This document shows, in pieces, positions 28,335-38,896 of a DNA stretch of 64,000 nt. Source of the stretch: Pedobacter glucosidilyticus DSM 23534. Its GTDB lineage: Bacteria > Bacteroidota > Bacteroidia > Sphingobacteriales > Sphingobacteriaceae. Under the pieces are notes generated by a model that saw only the letters and a program-made list of their open reading frames with translations, did no database searches and was not told the origin of the DNA. Every line of letters starts with the position of its first letter. Position 1 is the stretch's first letter. Where the stretch lies: NCBI RefSeq assembly GCF_000425145.1, contig NZ_KE384311.1, positions 124,001 to 188,000 of the forward strand. The letters run 5' to 3'. A program made the translations under genes and the position numbers.

Positions 28335-28383
28335 AGTATTTGTTTTGATTTTAAAAACAATTACTATTCCAAAGAAGAAATCA

Positions 28384-28414
28384 TAAAAAAAGCCCTCTGC
28401 TTGTGCAGAAGGCT
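28384..28414 (-). terminator. Rho-independent terminator after ppc
   Basis: On the minus strand a 10-bp stem with one mismatch (agccttctgc with gcagagggct, occupying 28391-28413) and a four-base loop is followed by seven T. It lies 20 bp past the ppc stop codon and also separates ppc from the ku promoter. Confidence 0.85.
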
Positions 28415-28434
28415 TTGATTATCCTAATTTTATA

Positions 28435-31023
28435 TTATGCAGAGTTTCTAGCTGCGTTTACTATACCATAAAGGGTTCTCAAAATAAGCTTATTATAAAT
28501 TTGCTTTCTTTCATCAGATACATCATCAGATAAGGATTTGATAATAGCATATCTTTGGATGATAACTAAAGGCAACACAATTTTTTCTCTAAGAGAGATA
28601 GAGCGCTTATCTGTCGGATAATTTTCCATCAAAGTTTCTGTATTAGATAGTTCTAATAGTAAATTTTGGGTAAGGTCAAACTCCGCCTTCATACCTTTCC
28701 AGAACTCGCCAAATGTAGCATCTTCAGATAAATACTCGGTTAATCTAAAATCAGCTTTACTCATAGACATCATACAATTATCTACAACCGTTTTAAAGAA
28801 ACCAGCATTTTTATACAAGCTTTTTACTTGTTCCCATTGTCCAGATTCTTTCAAAGCTTTTAAAGCTGTACCAACACCATAGAAACCTGGGATGTTTAAT
28901 TTAGCTTGACTCCATGAGGTAACAAAGCTAATAGCTCTTAAATCTTCTAATTTCAATTCTGCATCAGAGTTTCTTTTTACTGGTCTACTACTGATATTGA
29001 TTTGAGATAGCATTTTTAATGGAGTTTGTACCTCCATAAATTTCAAGAATAAAGGATGTTTTCTCAAATCCATAAACGCATGATAACTTATATCTGCCAT
29101 TTGAGAGAAAAGTAATTTCTCATCATCATTCATGGTATTGCTGCTTTGTTTTTCTAGTGCAGAGTTAATACCAGCATGAATCAACTGCTCCATGTTATTG
29201 GTAGAGCTCTCATAAGTTCCATAATGCGAACTTATGGTTTGCCCTTGCACTGTCATTTGGATTTGCTTATTCGCAATATCTTTACCAAAAGAAGCATAGA
29301 ATTTATGTGTTTTACCTCCACCTCTTGCCGGAGGTCCTCCTCTACCATCAAAAAAGGCTAAATCAATATCATACTTTCTAGAAACAGCCGTTAAGCTAGA
29401 TTTTGCATAGAAAATAGAATAGTTTGCCATTAAATAGCCCCCATCCTTGGTACTATCAGAAAAACCAAGCATAATAACCTGACGTTTTTTTCTGATTTCT
29501 AGATGTTTACTATAAATAGGATGGGTATATAAACTTTCCATCACATGGTTAGCAAATTTTAAATCATCTATAGTTTCAAAAAGTGGAACAAAGTCTACAT
29601 CCAATTCTTCCGCTTTCCAACCACTCCATAAAAATAGTTGTTTAAGTTGTAGAATATCAGATGCTTTTTGGCAATTACTAATGATAAACCTATGGCAAGC
29701 TCTCTTTCCGTTATCTGCTTGCATTTGTTTAATTAAACGGATAACGTCTAAAGCATCTTTACTTAATTCGGCAAAAGAAGCATAATTGGTAAAGTCTGCT
29801 TCGTTTAAAGGTATAGCAGCTATTTTTTCTTCTTCGCTTAAATCAAAATAATTTTCTGGCAAAAGCCCCTTCAACTCTTCTGATTCGATACATTCTTTAA
29901 ATAAAGTTCTTAAAATGCGGCTATCTTGTCTAATATCTAGAGAGGCAAAATGACAACCAAAAAGCTTTACTTTCCAAATCATATCATCTACAAGCTCAAT
30001 AAATAAACTATCGTGATGATTGATTAAAACCTCTTTTACCTTTCTTAAATTACTTAAAAGAGTTTCTTTAATATTTGAGCAAAACGTATTTTGTTGATAA
30101 GCGTTATTGTAAATAAGTTCTTCTAACTCTAGCAAATATTGCTCGGTACCGTTAAAAGTTATTCTGCGTTTAAGTTTTTTAAAATCCCTATAATAACATC
30201 TAAAAAGTGCTTGTCTTAAGAAAACAGAAACCTGCTTAGTTGTTTCGGCGGTAACAAAAGGATTACCATCTCTATCGCCTCCAGGCCAAAAACCTAATTC
30301 TATTAAACTATGGTTTCCTAAATTAAGTTTAAAAACTTCCTCTAGGTTATTATGTACATCTGATGCTGTTTGGTAAAGTATATTCTCTAGATACCAATTT
30401 AAACTAATAGCTTCATCAACCGGAGTTGGCTTTTTCTTTTTAAAGAAAGGCGTTTTACCCAGTTGTTGTAAAAGAAGGTTGATAGCATTTACATCATTAT
30501 TTTTGATAGCCTCGGTTAAATCTGTCATGATACTTAATACCGGACCTGGATAAAACTGAGTTGGATGCGCTGTTAAAACTAATCTTAATTTAAACTCTCT
30601 TAAACAATCCTGAATACGTTTATACAATTCTTCATCTTCTAAAGCACTACTCATTAAGCTGCTTAAAGAGCTTAAATCTTCATTAGACCTTGTTTTTACA
30701 AATGCTGCATCTTCTACAGCATCAAAAAGTACAACTTGCCTTTCTATGTATTGTATAAACCTAAAAAGTAAGTCTGTAATCTCATGCTGGTCTGTTATCC
30801 CTTTTTGCTTGGCGAAGAAAGATTCAATAATATCATCTGGTCTTTGCTTTTCTTCTACCCCATTCTCGCAATGGGCAAAGAAATAAGGAAGTGCTAAACC
30901 CGTATTTTTTACACGATAAAATGGTAAAGTAAGAAAAAGACTATTGTACAGTTCGAATTTTGTGGTGATTTCGTTTTTAAATACTGTCTCTTTTGAATTT
31001 AGTTGAGGTCTTTGTGTAAACAT
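28435..31023 (-). CDS. ppc: Phosphoenolpyruvate carboxylase
   Basis: Carboxylates phosphoenolpyruvate to oxaloacetate, feeding the TCA cycle. At 862 residues it is near the family length. Catalytic motifs seen are LTAHPTQ (His near residue 150), FWPGGDRDGNPFVT near 245, GFSDSTKDGGYLMAN and the glycine loop FFDGRGGPPARGGG. A single-gene transcript with its own terminator. A TAATTTTC sequence before the ATG is close to the -7 consensus. Confidence 0.95.
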   Translation of the reverse strand: MFTQRPQLNSKETVFKNEITTKFELYNSLFLTLPFYRVKNTGLALPYFFAHCENGVEEKQRPDDIIESFFAKQKGITDQHEITDLLFRFIQYIERQVVLFDAVEDAAFVKTRSNEDLSSLSSLMSSALEDEELYKRIQDCLREFKLRLVLTAHPTQFYPGPVLSIMTDLTEAIKNNDVNAINLLLQQLGKTPFFKKKKPTPVDEAISLNWYLENILYQTASDVHNNLEEVFKLNLGNHSLIELGFWPGGDRDGNPFVTAETTKQVSVFLRQALFRCYYRDFKKLKRRITFNGTEQYLLELEELIYNNAYQQNTFCSNIKETLLSNLRKVKEVLINHHDSLFIELVDDMIWKVKLFGCHFASLDIRQDSRILRTLFKECIESEELKGLLPENYFDLSEEEKIAAIPLNEADFTNYASFAELSKDALDVIRLIKQMQADNGKRACHRFIISNCQKASDILQLKQLFLWSGWKAEELDVDFVPLFETIDDLKFANHVMESLYTHPIYSKHLEIRKKRQVIMLGFSDSTKDGGYLMANYSIFYAKSSLTAVSRKYDIDLAFFDGRGGPPARGGGKTHKFYASFGKDIANKQIQMTVQGQTISSHYGTYESSTNNMEQLIHAGINSALEKQSSNTMNDDEKLLFSQMADISYHAFMDLRKHPLFLKFMEVQTPLKMLSQINISSRPVKRNSDAELKLEDLRAISFVTSWSQAKLNIPGFYGVGTALKALKESGQWEQVKSLYKNAGFFKTVVDNCMMSMSKADFRLTEYLSEDATFGEFWKGMKAEFDLTQNLLLELSNTETLMENYPTDKRSISLREKIVLPLVIIQRYAIIKSLSDDVSDERKQIYNKLILRTLYGIVNAARNSA

Positions 31024-31112
31024 AATTGGGCGAAAATTACGTTAATCTCAAAATCAATCCAAATTAAATTGTAATTAAAAGCCAAATTGATGATATTTTT
31101 CTAGAAAATAAC

Positions 31113-31149
31113 CCTATAAAAACAAATAGCTTGCAAATTGCAAGCTATT
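31113..31149 (-). terminator. Rho-independent terminator after the TPR gene
   Basis: A perfect 10-bp stem (aatagcttgc at 31125-31134 with gcaagctatt at 31140-31149), loop of five. On the minus strand it is followed by TGTTTTTA. It lies 30 bp after the stop codon of the TPR protein gene. Confidence 0.8.
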
Positions 31150-31178
31150 GTTATAATTTTTGAAAGAAACGATGTTGA

Positions 31179-32357
31179 TTACATCTGGTCTAATTGCTTT
31201 TTCAACTCAGCAGCTTTGTCTAACTTATTCAATTTAACATAAACTTCTCTTAAAGCTTTAGCTACGTTTCTGTCCTTAGGGTTTAACTCTCTGGCTTTCT
31301 CTAATAAAGGCAATGCTTTAGTTAATTGAGCATTAAACTGTCCTTTTAACGCATTATATTTTGCCTCATTGCTTTTGGTATTAGGTAAGGCATTAGCTTG
31401 GTTAATAAAAGCATTCCCTTTATCAATATAAATAACGGCAAGGTTATATACTGCATCAGCATAAGAAGGGTCTATTTCTAAAGCTTTGTTGTAAGCTTCC
31501 TCTGCTTTATCAAATTGTTTATTAGAGGAATAAGCTACACCCGCAACAAAATGTAAGGTTTTATTTTTAGGCTCTTGAGCAATAGCACTCTCAATTTTTG
31601 AAATTTGTTTACTTGCTTGACCTCTTGCTAAATACACATTTAACTCATCATAAATTAAGTTTAAATTGTTTGGATGAAGTGCTCTACCAGCTTCTATAAC
31701 CTTTAAAGCATTAGCAGTATCGGCTTTACCCATATACAACCTACCTAATTCTTGATATAAAGCAGGATTCTTTGTATTTAGCTCCAAAGTTTTGTTGTAA
31801 TACTTGATAGCTTCATCTGTCATTTGTGCGCTATTAGCCGCAATAGCTGTATACATGCTATATAACGAATCCTTTGGCATTACATCTGATATATACTTAA
31901 ATGAAGTATAAGCTGTTTTATAATCCTTTTTATTAAATGCAGAAACGCCTCTGTTTTGCATCACAATAGAAAGATTTCTTTCAGAATTATCAATATTGTT
32001 TTTCTCTTTTCCTTCTTTATCTAATTCTTTAGCTTTTGCGATAGCTTCCTGTGCTGTTTTAAATGCTGCATCAGCATTACTCATATTGACAGTGTCAGTT
32101 ACTGCTATGGCAGAATAAATTAAAGCTTTGTATGACCAAGCTTCTGGAGAATTTAAAGTTTTTTCGTGTACTGTAGCCTTATCAATAGATGCTTTGGCAG
32201 TATTTAAGGTTTCTAATTGCTTTTTTACAGAAGCTTTTGTTTGCATACCTACTTCAAAAATGGCATAAGTATTTTTGGCGGCACTAATTTCAGCTTTTTG
32301 AGCCATAGCAACTGTACAAAAACTTAATGCTATAAGGCTCGATAATAGTTTTTTCAT
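31179..32357 (-). CDS. Exported tetratricopeptide-repeat protein
   Basis: A 392-residue protein with a signal peptide (MKKLLSSLIALSFCTVAMAQ, cut after the AMA motif) and several TPR units between about 130 and 385, such as ALYQELGRLYMGKADTANAL and HFVAGVAYSSNKQFDKAEEA. TPRs mediate protein contacts, here in the periplasm. It follows gyrA by 41 bp on the same strand but has its own terminator. An 8-base direct repeat (TTAATCGT) lies just upstream of its start. Confidence 0.85.
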   Translation of the reverse strand: MKKLLSSLIALSFCTVAMAQKAEISAAKNTYAIFEVGMQTKASVKKQLETLNTAKASIDKATVHEKTLNSPEAWSYKALIYSAIAVTDTVNMSNADAAFKTAQEAIAKAKELDKEGKEKNNIDNSERNLSIVMQNRGVSAFNKKDYKTAYTSFKYISDVMPKDSLYSMYTAIAANSAQMTDEAIKYYNKTLELNTKNPALYQELGRLYMGKADTANALKVIEAGRALHPNNLNLIYDELNVYLARGQASKQISKIESAIAQEPKNKTLHFVAGVAYSSNKQFDKAEEAYNKALEIDPSYADAVYNLAVIYIDKGNAFINQANALPNTKSNEAKYNALKGQFNAQLTKALPLLEKARELNPKDRNVAKALREVYVKLNKLDKAAELKKQLDQM

Positions 32358-32398
32358 TTTACGATTAATTGTATGTGTTAAACGATTAATTATTTTAT

Positions 32399-34996
32399 TT
32401 ATTCTGTTGTTTCTTCTCCTTCGTCTTCAATTGCATCGTCATCATCCTCGTCTATATCCTCATCAGAAAGGTCAGCTTCAATAACCTCAATATCGGTTAC
32501 AATTGCATCAGTATTCTCTTCTGCTGTTTCATCATGTTCAACTTTAGCAACAGACGCAATTTCATCATTAGCTTTCAGATTGATCAGTCTTACCCCTTGT
32601 GTAGCTCTTCCCATAACTCTTAAATGACTCATCGCAATTCTAATAACGATACCCGATTTATTGATAATCATTAAATCATCTTTATCGGTAACATCTTTTA
32701 TTGCTACAAGTTCACCAGTTTTATCGGTTACTTTAATGGTTTTAACTCCTTTACCACCACGGTTGGTTACTCTGTAATCTTCTAAATCTGTTCGTTTACC
32801 GTATCCTTTTTCAGAAACTACTAAAATGGTTGCTTCTGGCGAATCAATACTAATCATACCTACTACCTCATCTTTATCATGAGCTAGTCTTAAACCTCTT
32901 ACACCAGTAGCAGTTCTGCCCATTGGTCTTACCGTAGATTCATTAAATCTGATTGCTCTACCAGAACGTAAAGCCATGATGATTTCTGAATTACCAGTAG
33001 TTAAGTTTGCTTCTAGTAGTTCATCACCATCATTGATATTAATAGCATTTATACCATTAGTTCTTGGGCGACTGTAAGCTTGAAGCGTAGTTTTCTTAAT
33101 GGTACCCTTCTTGGTACACATAATAATGAAATTGTTTTCCAGATAATCTTGATCTTTAAGGTTAACAACCTTAATATAAGCTCTTATCTTTTCTTCTTTT
33201 TCAATATTAATGATGTTTTGAAGCGCTCTTCCTTTGCTTATTCTTGTTCCCTCCGGAATTTCAAATACTCTTAACCAGTAACATTTACCTTTATCTGTAA
33301 AGAATAATAAATAATTATGGTTAGATGCGATGAAAATATGCTCAATAAAATCTTCATCTCTTGAAGTAGAACCTATAGAACCTTTACCGCCTCTACCCTG
33401 TGTTCTGTATTCGGTTAAAGGAGTTCTTTTAATGTAACCTTCTCTTGAGATGGTAATTACAACATCCTCATCCTCAATGAAATCTTCTGTTAAAAGTTCG
33501 GCTGCAGAGTGTACAACTTCTGTTCTTCTTTCGTCGCCGTATTTTTCTTTTAGCTCGGTTAATTCATCCTTAATAATTTGCATTCTTAAGCCTTCATCAG
33601 CTAAAATAGCTTGTAAACGCTCAATTAATTTCATCAGCTCAGCATACTCCTCTTTAATCTTATCTCTTTCAAGACCTGTTAAACGGCGCAGCGTCATGTC
33701 TAAGATAGCTCTTGCCTGAATGTCTGTTAAACCAAACTGACTGATTAAACCTTCACGGGCATCATCAGGTGTTTGAGAGCTTCTGATTAATTTAATAACC
33801 TCGTCTAAATGATCTAAAGCAATTAATAAACCTTCTAAGATATGGGCTCTTTTTTGTGCCTCATTAAGCTCAAACTTGGTTCTTCTAATAACTACTTCAT
33901 GCCTGTGGTCAACAAAATGTCTTATTAAATCTTTAAGATTTAAAAGCATTGGTCGGCCATTAACTAAAGCAATATTGTTAACGCTAAATGAGGTTTGTAA
34001 AGCGGTATATTTATAAAGATTATTAAGTACGATAGCGGCATTTGAATCGCGTTTAATTTCGTAAACGATACGCATACCATCTCTGTCAGACTCATCTCTA
34101 ATTTCAGAAATACCTTCTATTTTTTTCTCGTTAACAAGATCGGCAGTACGCTCAATCATCATTGCCTTATTAACTTGATAAGGAATTTCTGTAACAATGA
34201 TACGCTCTCTTTCGTTACCAAAAGTTTCAATTTCTGCTCTACCACGCATCATCACCCTACCTCTACCAGTTTCAAAAGCTTCTCTTACGCCTTCATAACC
34301 ATAAATAAATCCTCCGGTAGGAAAATCTGGAGCTTTAACATGCTTCATCAACTCACTTATCTCGATATCTTTATTATCAATCAAAGCGGCTGTTGCATCA
34401 ACAATTTCACTTAAATTATGTGGAGGCATATTTGTTGCCATACCAACAGCAATACCCGATGATCCGTTAACCAAAAGGTTAGGGAATTTTGAAGGTAAAA
34501 CCGTTGGTTCTTCTAAAGAGTCGTCAAAGTTTAAGCGAAAATCAATGGTATCTTTATTGATATCTGCCAATAACTCCTCAGCCATTTTTTTGAAACGAGC
34601 CTCGGTATAACGCATCGCTGCTGGCGAGTCGCCATCTACCGAACCAAAGTTACCCTGTCCATCTACCAAAGGGTAGCGCAAAGACCAAGGCTGTGCCATA
34701 CGCACCATGGTATCATAAACAGATGCATCACCATGTGGGTGATACTTACCTAATACCTCACCCACAATACGGGCAGATTTTTTGTAAGGTTTGTTACTTG
34801 CCAAACCTAAGTCTAACATACCAAATAATACCCTTCTATGAACCGGTTTTAAGCCGTCTCTTACGTCAGGTAAAGCTCTGGAAACGATAACAGACATTGA
34901 ATAATCAATGTATGCGGACTTCATTTCCTCCTCTATATTAATAGGTATAATTTTGTCGTGTTGGTTTTCGTTTTGATTATCAGTTTCTTCGGCCAT
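32399..34996 (-). CDS. gyrA: DNA gyrase subunit A
   Basis: The breakage-reunion subunit of gyrase, 865 residues. The catalytic Tyr130 is in [10 protein letters not shown]. The quinolone-determining region reads [11 protein letters not shown], so the residue equivalent to E. coli Ser83 is Ala91 (spacing to the catalytic Tyr is 39 in both). The C-terminal half has six gyrase beta-pinwheel repeats with a GyrA box QGRGGKG near residue 550. The tail is very acidic, as in many GyrA proteins. No gyrB nearby. Confidence 0.97.
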   Translation of the reverse strand: MAEETDNQNENQHDKIIPINIEEEMKSAYIDYSMSVIVSRALPDVRDGLKPVHRRVLFGMLDLGLASNKPYKKSARIVGEVLGKYHPHGDASVYDTMVRMAQPWSLRYPLVDGQGNFGSVDGDSPAAMRYTEARFKKMAEELLADINKDTIDFRLNFDDSLEEPTVLPSKFPNLLVNGSSGIAVGMATNMPPHNLSEIVDATAALIDNKDIEISELMKHVKAPDFPTGGFIYGYEGVREAFETGRGRVMMRGRAEIETFGNERERIIVTEIPYQVNKAMMIERTADLVNEKKIEGISEIRDESDRDGMRIVYEIKRDSNAAIVLNNLYKYTALQTSFSVNNIALVNGRPMLLNLKDLIRHFVDHRHEVVIRRTKFELNEAQKRAHILEGLLIALDHLDEVIKLIRSSQTPDDAREGLISQFGLTDIQARAILDMTLRRLTGLERDKIKEEYAELMKLIERLQAILADEGLRMQIIKDELTELKEKYGDERRTEVVHSAAELLTEDFIEDEDVVITISREGYIKRTPLTEYRTQGRGGKGSIGSTSRDEDFIEHIFIASNHNYLLFFTDKGKCYWLRVFEIPEGTRISKGRALQNIINIEKEEKIRAYIKVVNLKDQDYLENNFIIMCTKKGTIKKTTLQAYSRPRTNGINAININDGDELLEANLTTGNSEIIMALRSGRAIRFNESTVRPMGRTATGVRGLRLAHDKDEVVGMISIDSPEATILVVSEKGYGKRTDLEDYRVTNRGGKGVKTIKVTDKTGELVAIKDVTDKDDLMIINKSGIVIRIAMSHLRVMGRATQGVRLINLKANDEIASVAKVEHDETAEENTDAIVTDIEVIEADLSDEDIDEDDDDAIEDEGEETTE

Positions 34997-35101
34997 ATTT
35001 AAAATATTCTATAAAAGAAAATGCTTATGTAAAAGCATAACTGCGAAGTTAATAAATTAGATGTAATTGCTTCTTCCTGTGGAAAAATTCTTGAAGATTA
35101 A

Positions 35102-35428
35102 TCACCATATCATCCACCAAGGTTTTTTTATCTGTATAAAAACGCCATGAGCTTCGATTTTTAAGGGATAAGTTCTGAGATAATCACCTTGTCCTGCTTT
35201 TCCTTTTCCTGTTTTTAAGCAATACCCATAACGATGTACTGGACAAATGATATAACCTTCTTTGCACCAACCTCTGCTTAAATCAGCACCAGCATGCGGG
35301 CATGTTGATGCAAAAGCATAATATGTATTTTGATTATATGCAATACTAATTTTCTTACCATAAAGCTTAATCTGTATCATACCATCATTTTCCGGAAGGT
35401 TATCCAAAACTTTAATCCACTGCATCAT
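35102..35428 (-). CDS. Rieske [2Fe-2S] ferredoxin-like protein
   Basis: A small Rieske protein with cluster ligands C-P-H in STCPHAGADL and C-P-V-H in YIICPVHRYGY, in the usual CxH-x(15-17)-CxxH arrangement. The frame opens at TTG 35464; the ATG at 35428 (or 35425) gives about 108 residues and a normal N-terminus (QWIKVLDNLPENDG). It resembles the small NirD/ferredoxin-type electron carriers; the partner oxygenase or reductase is not adjacent. Divergent from queE. Confidence 0.87.
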   Translation of the reverse strand: MMQWIKVLDNLPENDGMIQIKLYGKKISIAYNQNTYYAFASTCPHAGADLSRGWCKEGYIICPVHRYGYCLKTGKGKAGQGDYLRTYPLKIEAHGVFIQIKKPWWMIW

Positions 35429-35472
35429 TAGTTTCTGCGCTATAAAAACAGGATTTTTAAGCAAAATAGCAT

Positions 35473-35480
35473 TATCTTTG
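35473..35480 (+). promoter_or_regulatory. -7 box (TATCTTTG) upstream of queE
   Basis: A TAnnTTTG match 20 bases before the queE start, with a T-rich stretch about 20 bases further upstream in the -33 position. The best-placed promoter box in the window. Confidence 0.5.
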
Positions 35481-35499
35481 CAAAATTAAAAAGATTAGC

Positions 35500-36123
35500 T
35501 TGAAGAATTTTATCCCAGAAGACGGCACTTTACTTCCTTTAATGGAAGAGTTTTACACCATACAAGGCGAAGGATTTAATACCGGTAAGGCGGCCTACTT
35601 TATTAGATTAGGTGGCTGCGATGTGGGTTGCCATTGGTGTGATGTAAAAGAAAGCTGGGATGCTGATTTACATCCACTTACACCTAGTGATGAGATTGTT
35701 AAAAATGCTACTCAATATCCGGGTAAAGCTGTTGTAATTACTGGTGGAGAGCCCTTGTTGTATAATCTTGATTATTTGACAAACAAGTTAAAAGAAAATA
35801 ACATTTTAACTTTTATTGAAACTTCTGGTGCCTACCCATTATCTGGCAGTTGGGATTGGATTTGCTTATCTCCAAAAAAATTTAAAGCCCCTAACCCATC
35901 TATAGCTCAATTTGCTAATGAACTTAAGATTATTGTTTTTAACAAAAGTGATTTTGCCTGGGCTGAGGAACATGCTTTGTTGGTTGGCCCCAATTGTAAA
36001 CTGTATTTACAACCAGAATGGTCTAAGGCTAATGAAATGCTTCCTCTGATTATAGATTATGTTAAGAATAACCCTAAATGGGAAATATCTTTACAAACGC
36101 ATAAATATTTGAATATCCCCTAA
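35500..36123 (+). CDS. queE: 7-carboxy-7-deazaguanine synthase QueE
   Basis: A radical SAM enzyme of queuosine (preQ0) synthesis. The family-specific cluster motif is C40-x3-C44-x2-C47 in RLGGCDVGCHWCDVKESWD. Also seen are EFYTIQGEGFNTGKAAYF and the glycine motif VVITGGEPLL. The start is TTG 35500, since MKNFIPEDGTLLP matches the usual N-terminus and the next ATG is 14 codons in. Other que genes are not in the window. Confidence 0.94.
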   Translation: MKNFIPEDGTLLPLMEEFYTIQGEGFNTGKAAYFIRLGGCDVGCHWCDVKESWDADLHPLTPSDEIVKNATQYPGKAVVITGGEPLLYNLDYLTNKLKENNILTFIETSGAYPLSGSWDWICLSPKKFKAPNPSIAQFANELKIIVFNKSDFAWAEEHALLVGPNCKLYLQPEWSKANEMLPLIIDYVKNNPKWEISLQTHKYLNIP

Positions 36124-36161
36124 TAATACATAATTTAGTTAACTGAACTTAAATTATACTG

Positions 36162-38075
36162 ATGAGATTTTTATCCTGTTTATTATTATTAAGCATAAGT
36201 ATATTATGCTTCGGACAGGATAAGTATTCATCCAAAGACAAAACTGCTATCAGAAGTTATGAGAAAGCCAGTTACTTCTTAGATTTAAATCGCTTTTCAG
36301 AAGCAAAAGTTGAGTTAAACTATGCTGTTAAACAGGATGATGAATTTATTGAAGCTTATTTGCTATTAGCTGATGTTTACAGAGTAACTTTTGATTTAGT
36401 AAATGCCAAACTTACTTACAGAAAGGCATTTGCTATAAATCCAGATTTTGCCCCAGAAAGATATTTCTACTTGGCCGAGTGTGAAATCAAAACCGGAGAT
36501 TACCAGGAAGCGATAAGCCATCTCAATAGTTATCTTTCCAAAGCTAAACCTCAGGAAAAAAGACTTTATCTAACAAATAAATATCTCAAAGATTGTGATT
36601 TTGCTTTGCTAGCCCTTAAAAATCCGGTTTCTTTTAAACCAGAAAACTTAGGTCCAAATATCAATACCGCCGATCAAGAGTATTTAGCTGCCTTAACAAC
36701 TGATGAAAATACCTTGATTTTTACCCGGCAGATCAATAATAACGAGGACTTTTACATCTCGAAAAAGAAAAACTCAAAATGGGAAAAGGCTACTTATTTA
36801 AGTACCAATATCAATACGCCTAATTATAACGAGGGTGCTCAATGTATCTCGCCAGATGGGCAATTTCTTTTTTTTACTGGTTGTAATAGGCCAGATGGCT
36901 TAGGTAGATGCGATATTTATGTCTCACAAAGAGAGGGCGACGGCTGGAGTAAGCCTATCAATTTAGGAAATCCTATCAATACAAAAGGCTGGGAATCTCA
37001 ACCCTCTATTTCTGCAGATGGTAGAACCTTATATTTTGTAAGCGACCGTGATGATGGTTTTGGAAGTTATGATATCTGGAAAAGTGAACTTACCGACGAA
37101 GGAAAATGGGGTAACCCTATCAATTTAGGGCCTAAAATAAACACGCCTTTTGATGAGCAATCGCCCTTTATTCATCCAGATAATGAAACTTTATATTTTT
37201 CATCTAACGGTTGGATAGGTTTAGGTAATAAAGATATTTTTATCTCTCGTTTAGATAAAGATGGAAATTGGTCTGATGCACAAAATTTAGGTTATCCCAT
37301 TAATACTTACGGAGAGGAAAGTGGCTTAACTATTAATGCTTCTGGAACAAAAGCATTTTTCTCTTCTAATAATTTTAATGGTTTTGGTGGCTTTGATATA
37401 TATTCTTTTGATTTGCCTAATGCCTTAAAGCCTAAAACAGTTAATTATGTAAAGGGTAAAGTTTATGATGCAGAAAGCAAGCAACCTTTAGATGCTGTGG
37501 TTGATATTATTGATTTAAAAACAGAAAATTCTCTTTACGCTTCTTATGCCAATAAAGTAGATGGAACGTTTATGGCTACCCTACCCAATGATAAACTTTA
37601 TAGTTTAAACGTATCTAAAAAAGGCTATTTATTTTATTCTGAAAGCTTTTCTGTAGAGCATCATAAACCAGGAGAACCTGTCGTTTTAGATGTTCCTCTT
37701 CATAAAATTGCTATAGGTAATAAAGTTATTTTAAGAAACATCTTCTTTGACTCTAATAAGTTTAACATCAAAACAGAGTCTAAAGTAGAACTTGAAAAAC
37801 TAATAGAGTTTTTAACAGAAAACCCTAAAGTGGTGATAGAAATTAGAGGTTTTACAGATGATATTGGAGATAATCAGTCTAATTTATTATTGTCTCAGAA
37901 CAGGTCCAAATCTGTTTATAGCTATCTTTTAGAAGCTGGAATTAATGAAAATAGGATTAAATATAAGGGTTATGGAGAATCAAACCCGATAGCTGATAAC
38001 CTAACACCAGAAGGAAGAGCCAGCAATAGAAGAACCGAGTTTGTGATTACAGAAATCAGAGAAACTATTAAATAA
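36162..38075 (+). CDS. PorE-like TPR/PD40/OmpA surface protein
   Basis: A 637-residue exported protein. Order: signal peptide (1-19), TPRs (about 28-130), a PD40/WD40-like beta-propeller (about 160-410, with repeated SPDGQFLFF, SADGRTLYF, HPDNETLYFSSNG blades), a carboxypeptidase-regulatory-like domain (about 425-510) and a peptidoglycan-binding OmpA C-terminus (about 520-635, with RNIFFDSNKFNI and NRRTEF). This is the architecture of PorE of the type 9 secretion system, but Bacteroidota carry several paralogues. No other T9SS genes are near, so the name is tentative. Its stop overlaps kdsA convergently by 8 bp. Confidence 0.86.
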   Translation: MRFLSCLLLLSISILCFGQDKYSSKDKTAIRSYEKASYFLDLNRFSEAKVELNYAVKQDDEFIEAYLLLADVYRVTFDLVNAKLTYRKAFAINPDFAPERYFYLAECEIKTGDYQEAISHLNSYLSKAKPQEKRLYLTNKYLKDCDFALLALKNPVSFKPENLGPNINTADQEYLAALTTDENTLIFTRQINNNEDFYISKKKNSKWEKATYLSTNINTPNYNEGAQCISPDGQFLFFTGCNRPDGLGRCDIYVSQREGDGWSKPINLGNPINTKGWESQPSISADGRTLYFVSDRDDGFGSYDIWKSELTDEGKWGNPINLGPKINTPFDEQSPFIHPDNETLYFSSNGWIGLGNKDIFISRLDKDGNWSDAQNLGYPINTYGEESGLTINASGTKAFFSSNNFNGFGGFDIYSFDLPNALKPKTVNYVKGKVYDAESKQPLDAVVDIIDLKTENSLYASYANKVDGTFMATLPNDKLYSLNVSKKGYLFYSESFSVEHHKPGEPVVLDVPLHKIAIGNKVILRNIFFDSNKFNIKTESKVELEKLIEFLTENPKVVIEIRGFTDDIGDNQSNLLLSQNRSKSVYSYLLEAGINENRIKYKGYGESNPIADNLTPEGRASNRRTEFVITEIRETIK

Positions 38076-38877
38076 TAGCTTCTCTAATTCTGATTAATTT
38101 CTTTAGTAAATCTTCTAACAAGTCTAATTGTAACATATTTGCACCATCAGATTTTGCATTTTTAGGATCAGGATGCGTTTCTATAAAAAGTCCATCAGCA
38201 CCCACAGCAATAGCAGCTTTAGCAATGGTTTCTATTAAAGCTGGCTTACCACCTGTAACACCTGATGTTTGATTAGGCTGTTGCAAAGAATGTGTACAAT
38301 CCATCACCACAGGAACATCAAAGCTTCTCATTTCTGGTATGCCTCTAAAATCTACTATTAAGTCTTGGTAGCCAAAGGTATTGCCTCTATCTGTTAAGAT
38401 AACATTGTTATTTCCGGCATCTTTAATTTTATCTACCGCAAACTTCATGGATCCAGCAGATAAAAACTGCCCTTTCTTAACATTTACATACTTACCAGTT
38501 TGTGCAGCAGCTATCAATAAATCTGTTTGTCGGCATAAAAAAGCAGGAATTTGCAAAACATCTACATAAGCTGCAGCCATAGCAGCATCTTTACTTTCGT
38601 GAATATCAGTAACGGTTGGTACATCAAAAGTTTGAGAAACTTTTTCTAGTATTTTCAATGCTTTTTCATCACCAATACCTGTAAAAGAATCAACCCTAGA
38701 GCGGTTTGCTTTTTTAAAAGAGCCTTTAAAAATATAAGGTATTTGTAACTTATCGGTAATCTCAACAATTCTTTCAGCTATTCTTAATGCTATGTCTTCG
38801 CCTTCTATAGCGCAAGGGCCAGCCATTAAGAAGAAATTGTTGCTGTTAGTGTGTTTTAATTTATCTAGATTCATCAT
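38068..38877 (-). CDS. kdsA: 3-deoxy-8-phosphooctulonate synthase KdsA
   Basis: Condenses arabinose-5-phosphate and PEP to KDO-8-phosphate for lipopolysaccharide. The 269-residue protein shows FLMAGPCAIEG, the PEP site FKGSFKKANRSR, CRQTDLLIAAAQTGKYVNVKKGQ (split over about 116-138) and the C-terminal ETHPDPKNAKSDG. kdsD, the preceding enzyme of the pathway, lies 2.3 kb away across recQ on the other strand. Confidence 0.96.
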   Translation of the reverse strand: MMNLDKLKHTNSNNFFLMAGPCAIEGEDIALRIAERIVEITDKLQIPYIFKGSFKKANRSRVDSFTGIGDEKALKILEKVSQTFDVPTVTDIHESKDAAMAAAYVDVLQIPAFLCRQTDLLIAAAQTGKYVNVKKGQFLSAGSMKFAVDKIKDAGNNNVILTDRGNTFGYQDLIVDFRGIPEMRSFDVPVVMDCTHSLQQPNQTSGVTGGKPALIETIAKAAIAVGADGLFIETHPDPKNAKSDGANMLQLDLLEDLLKKLIRIREAII

Positions 38878-38896
38878 GTTTGTATAAGTTTATGCT

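Noticed and set aside
33080-34890. Several 60-90 codon plus-strand frames inside gyrA
   Set aside because: They lie antisense to a strongly conserved gene and have Ser/Phe/Asn-rich shadow composition.
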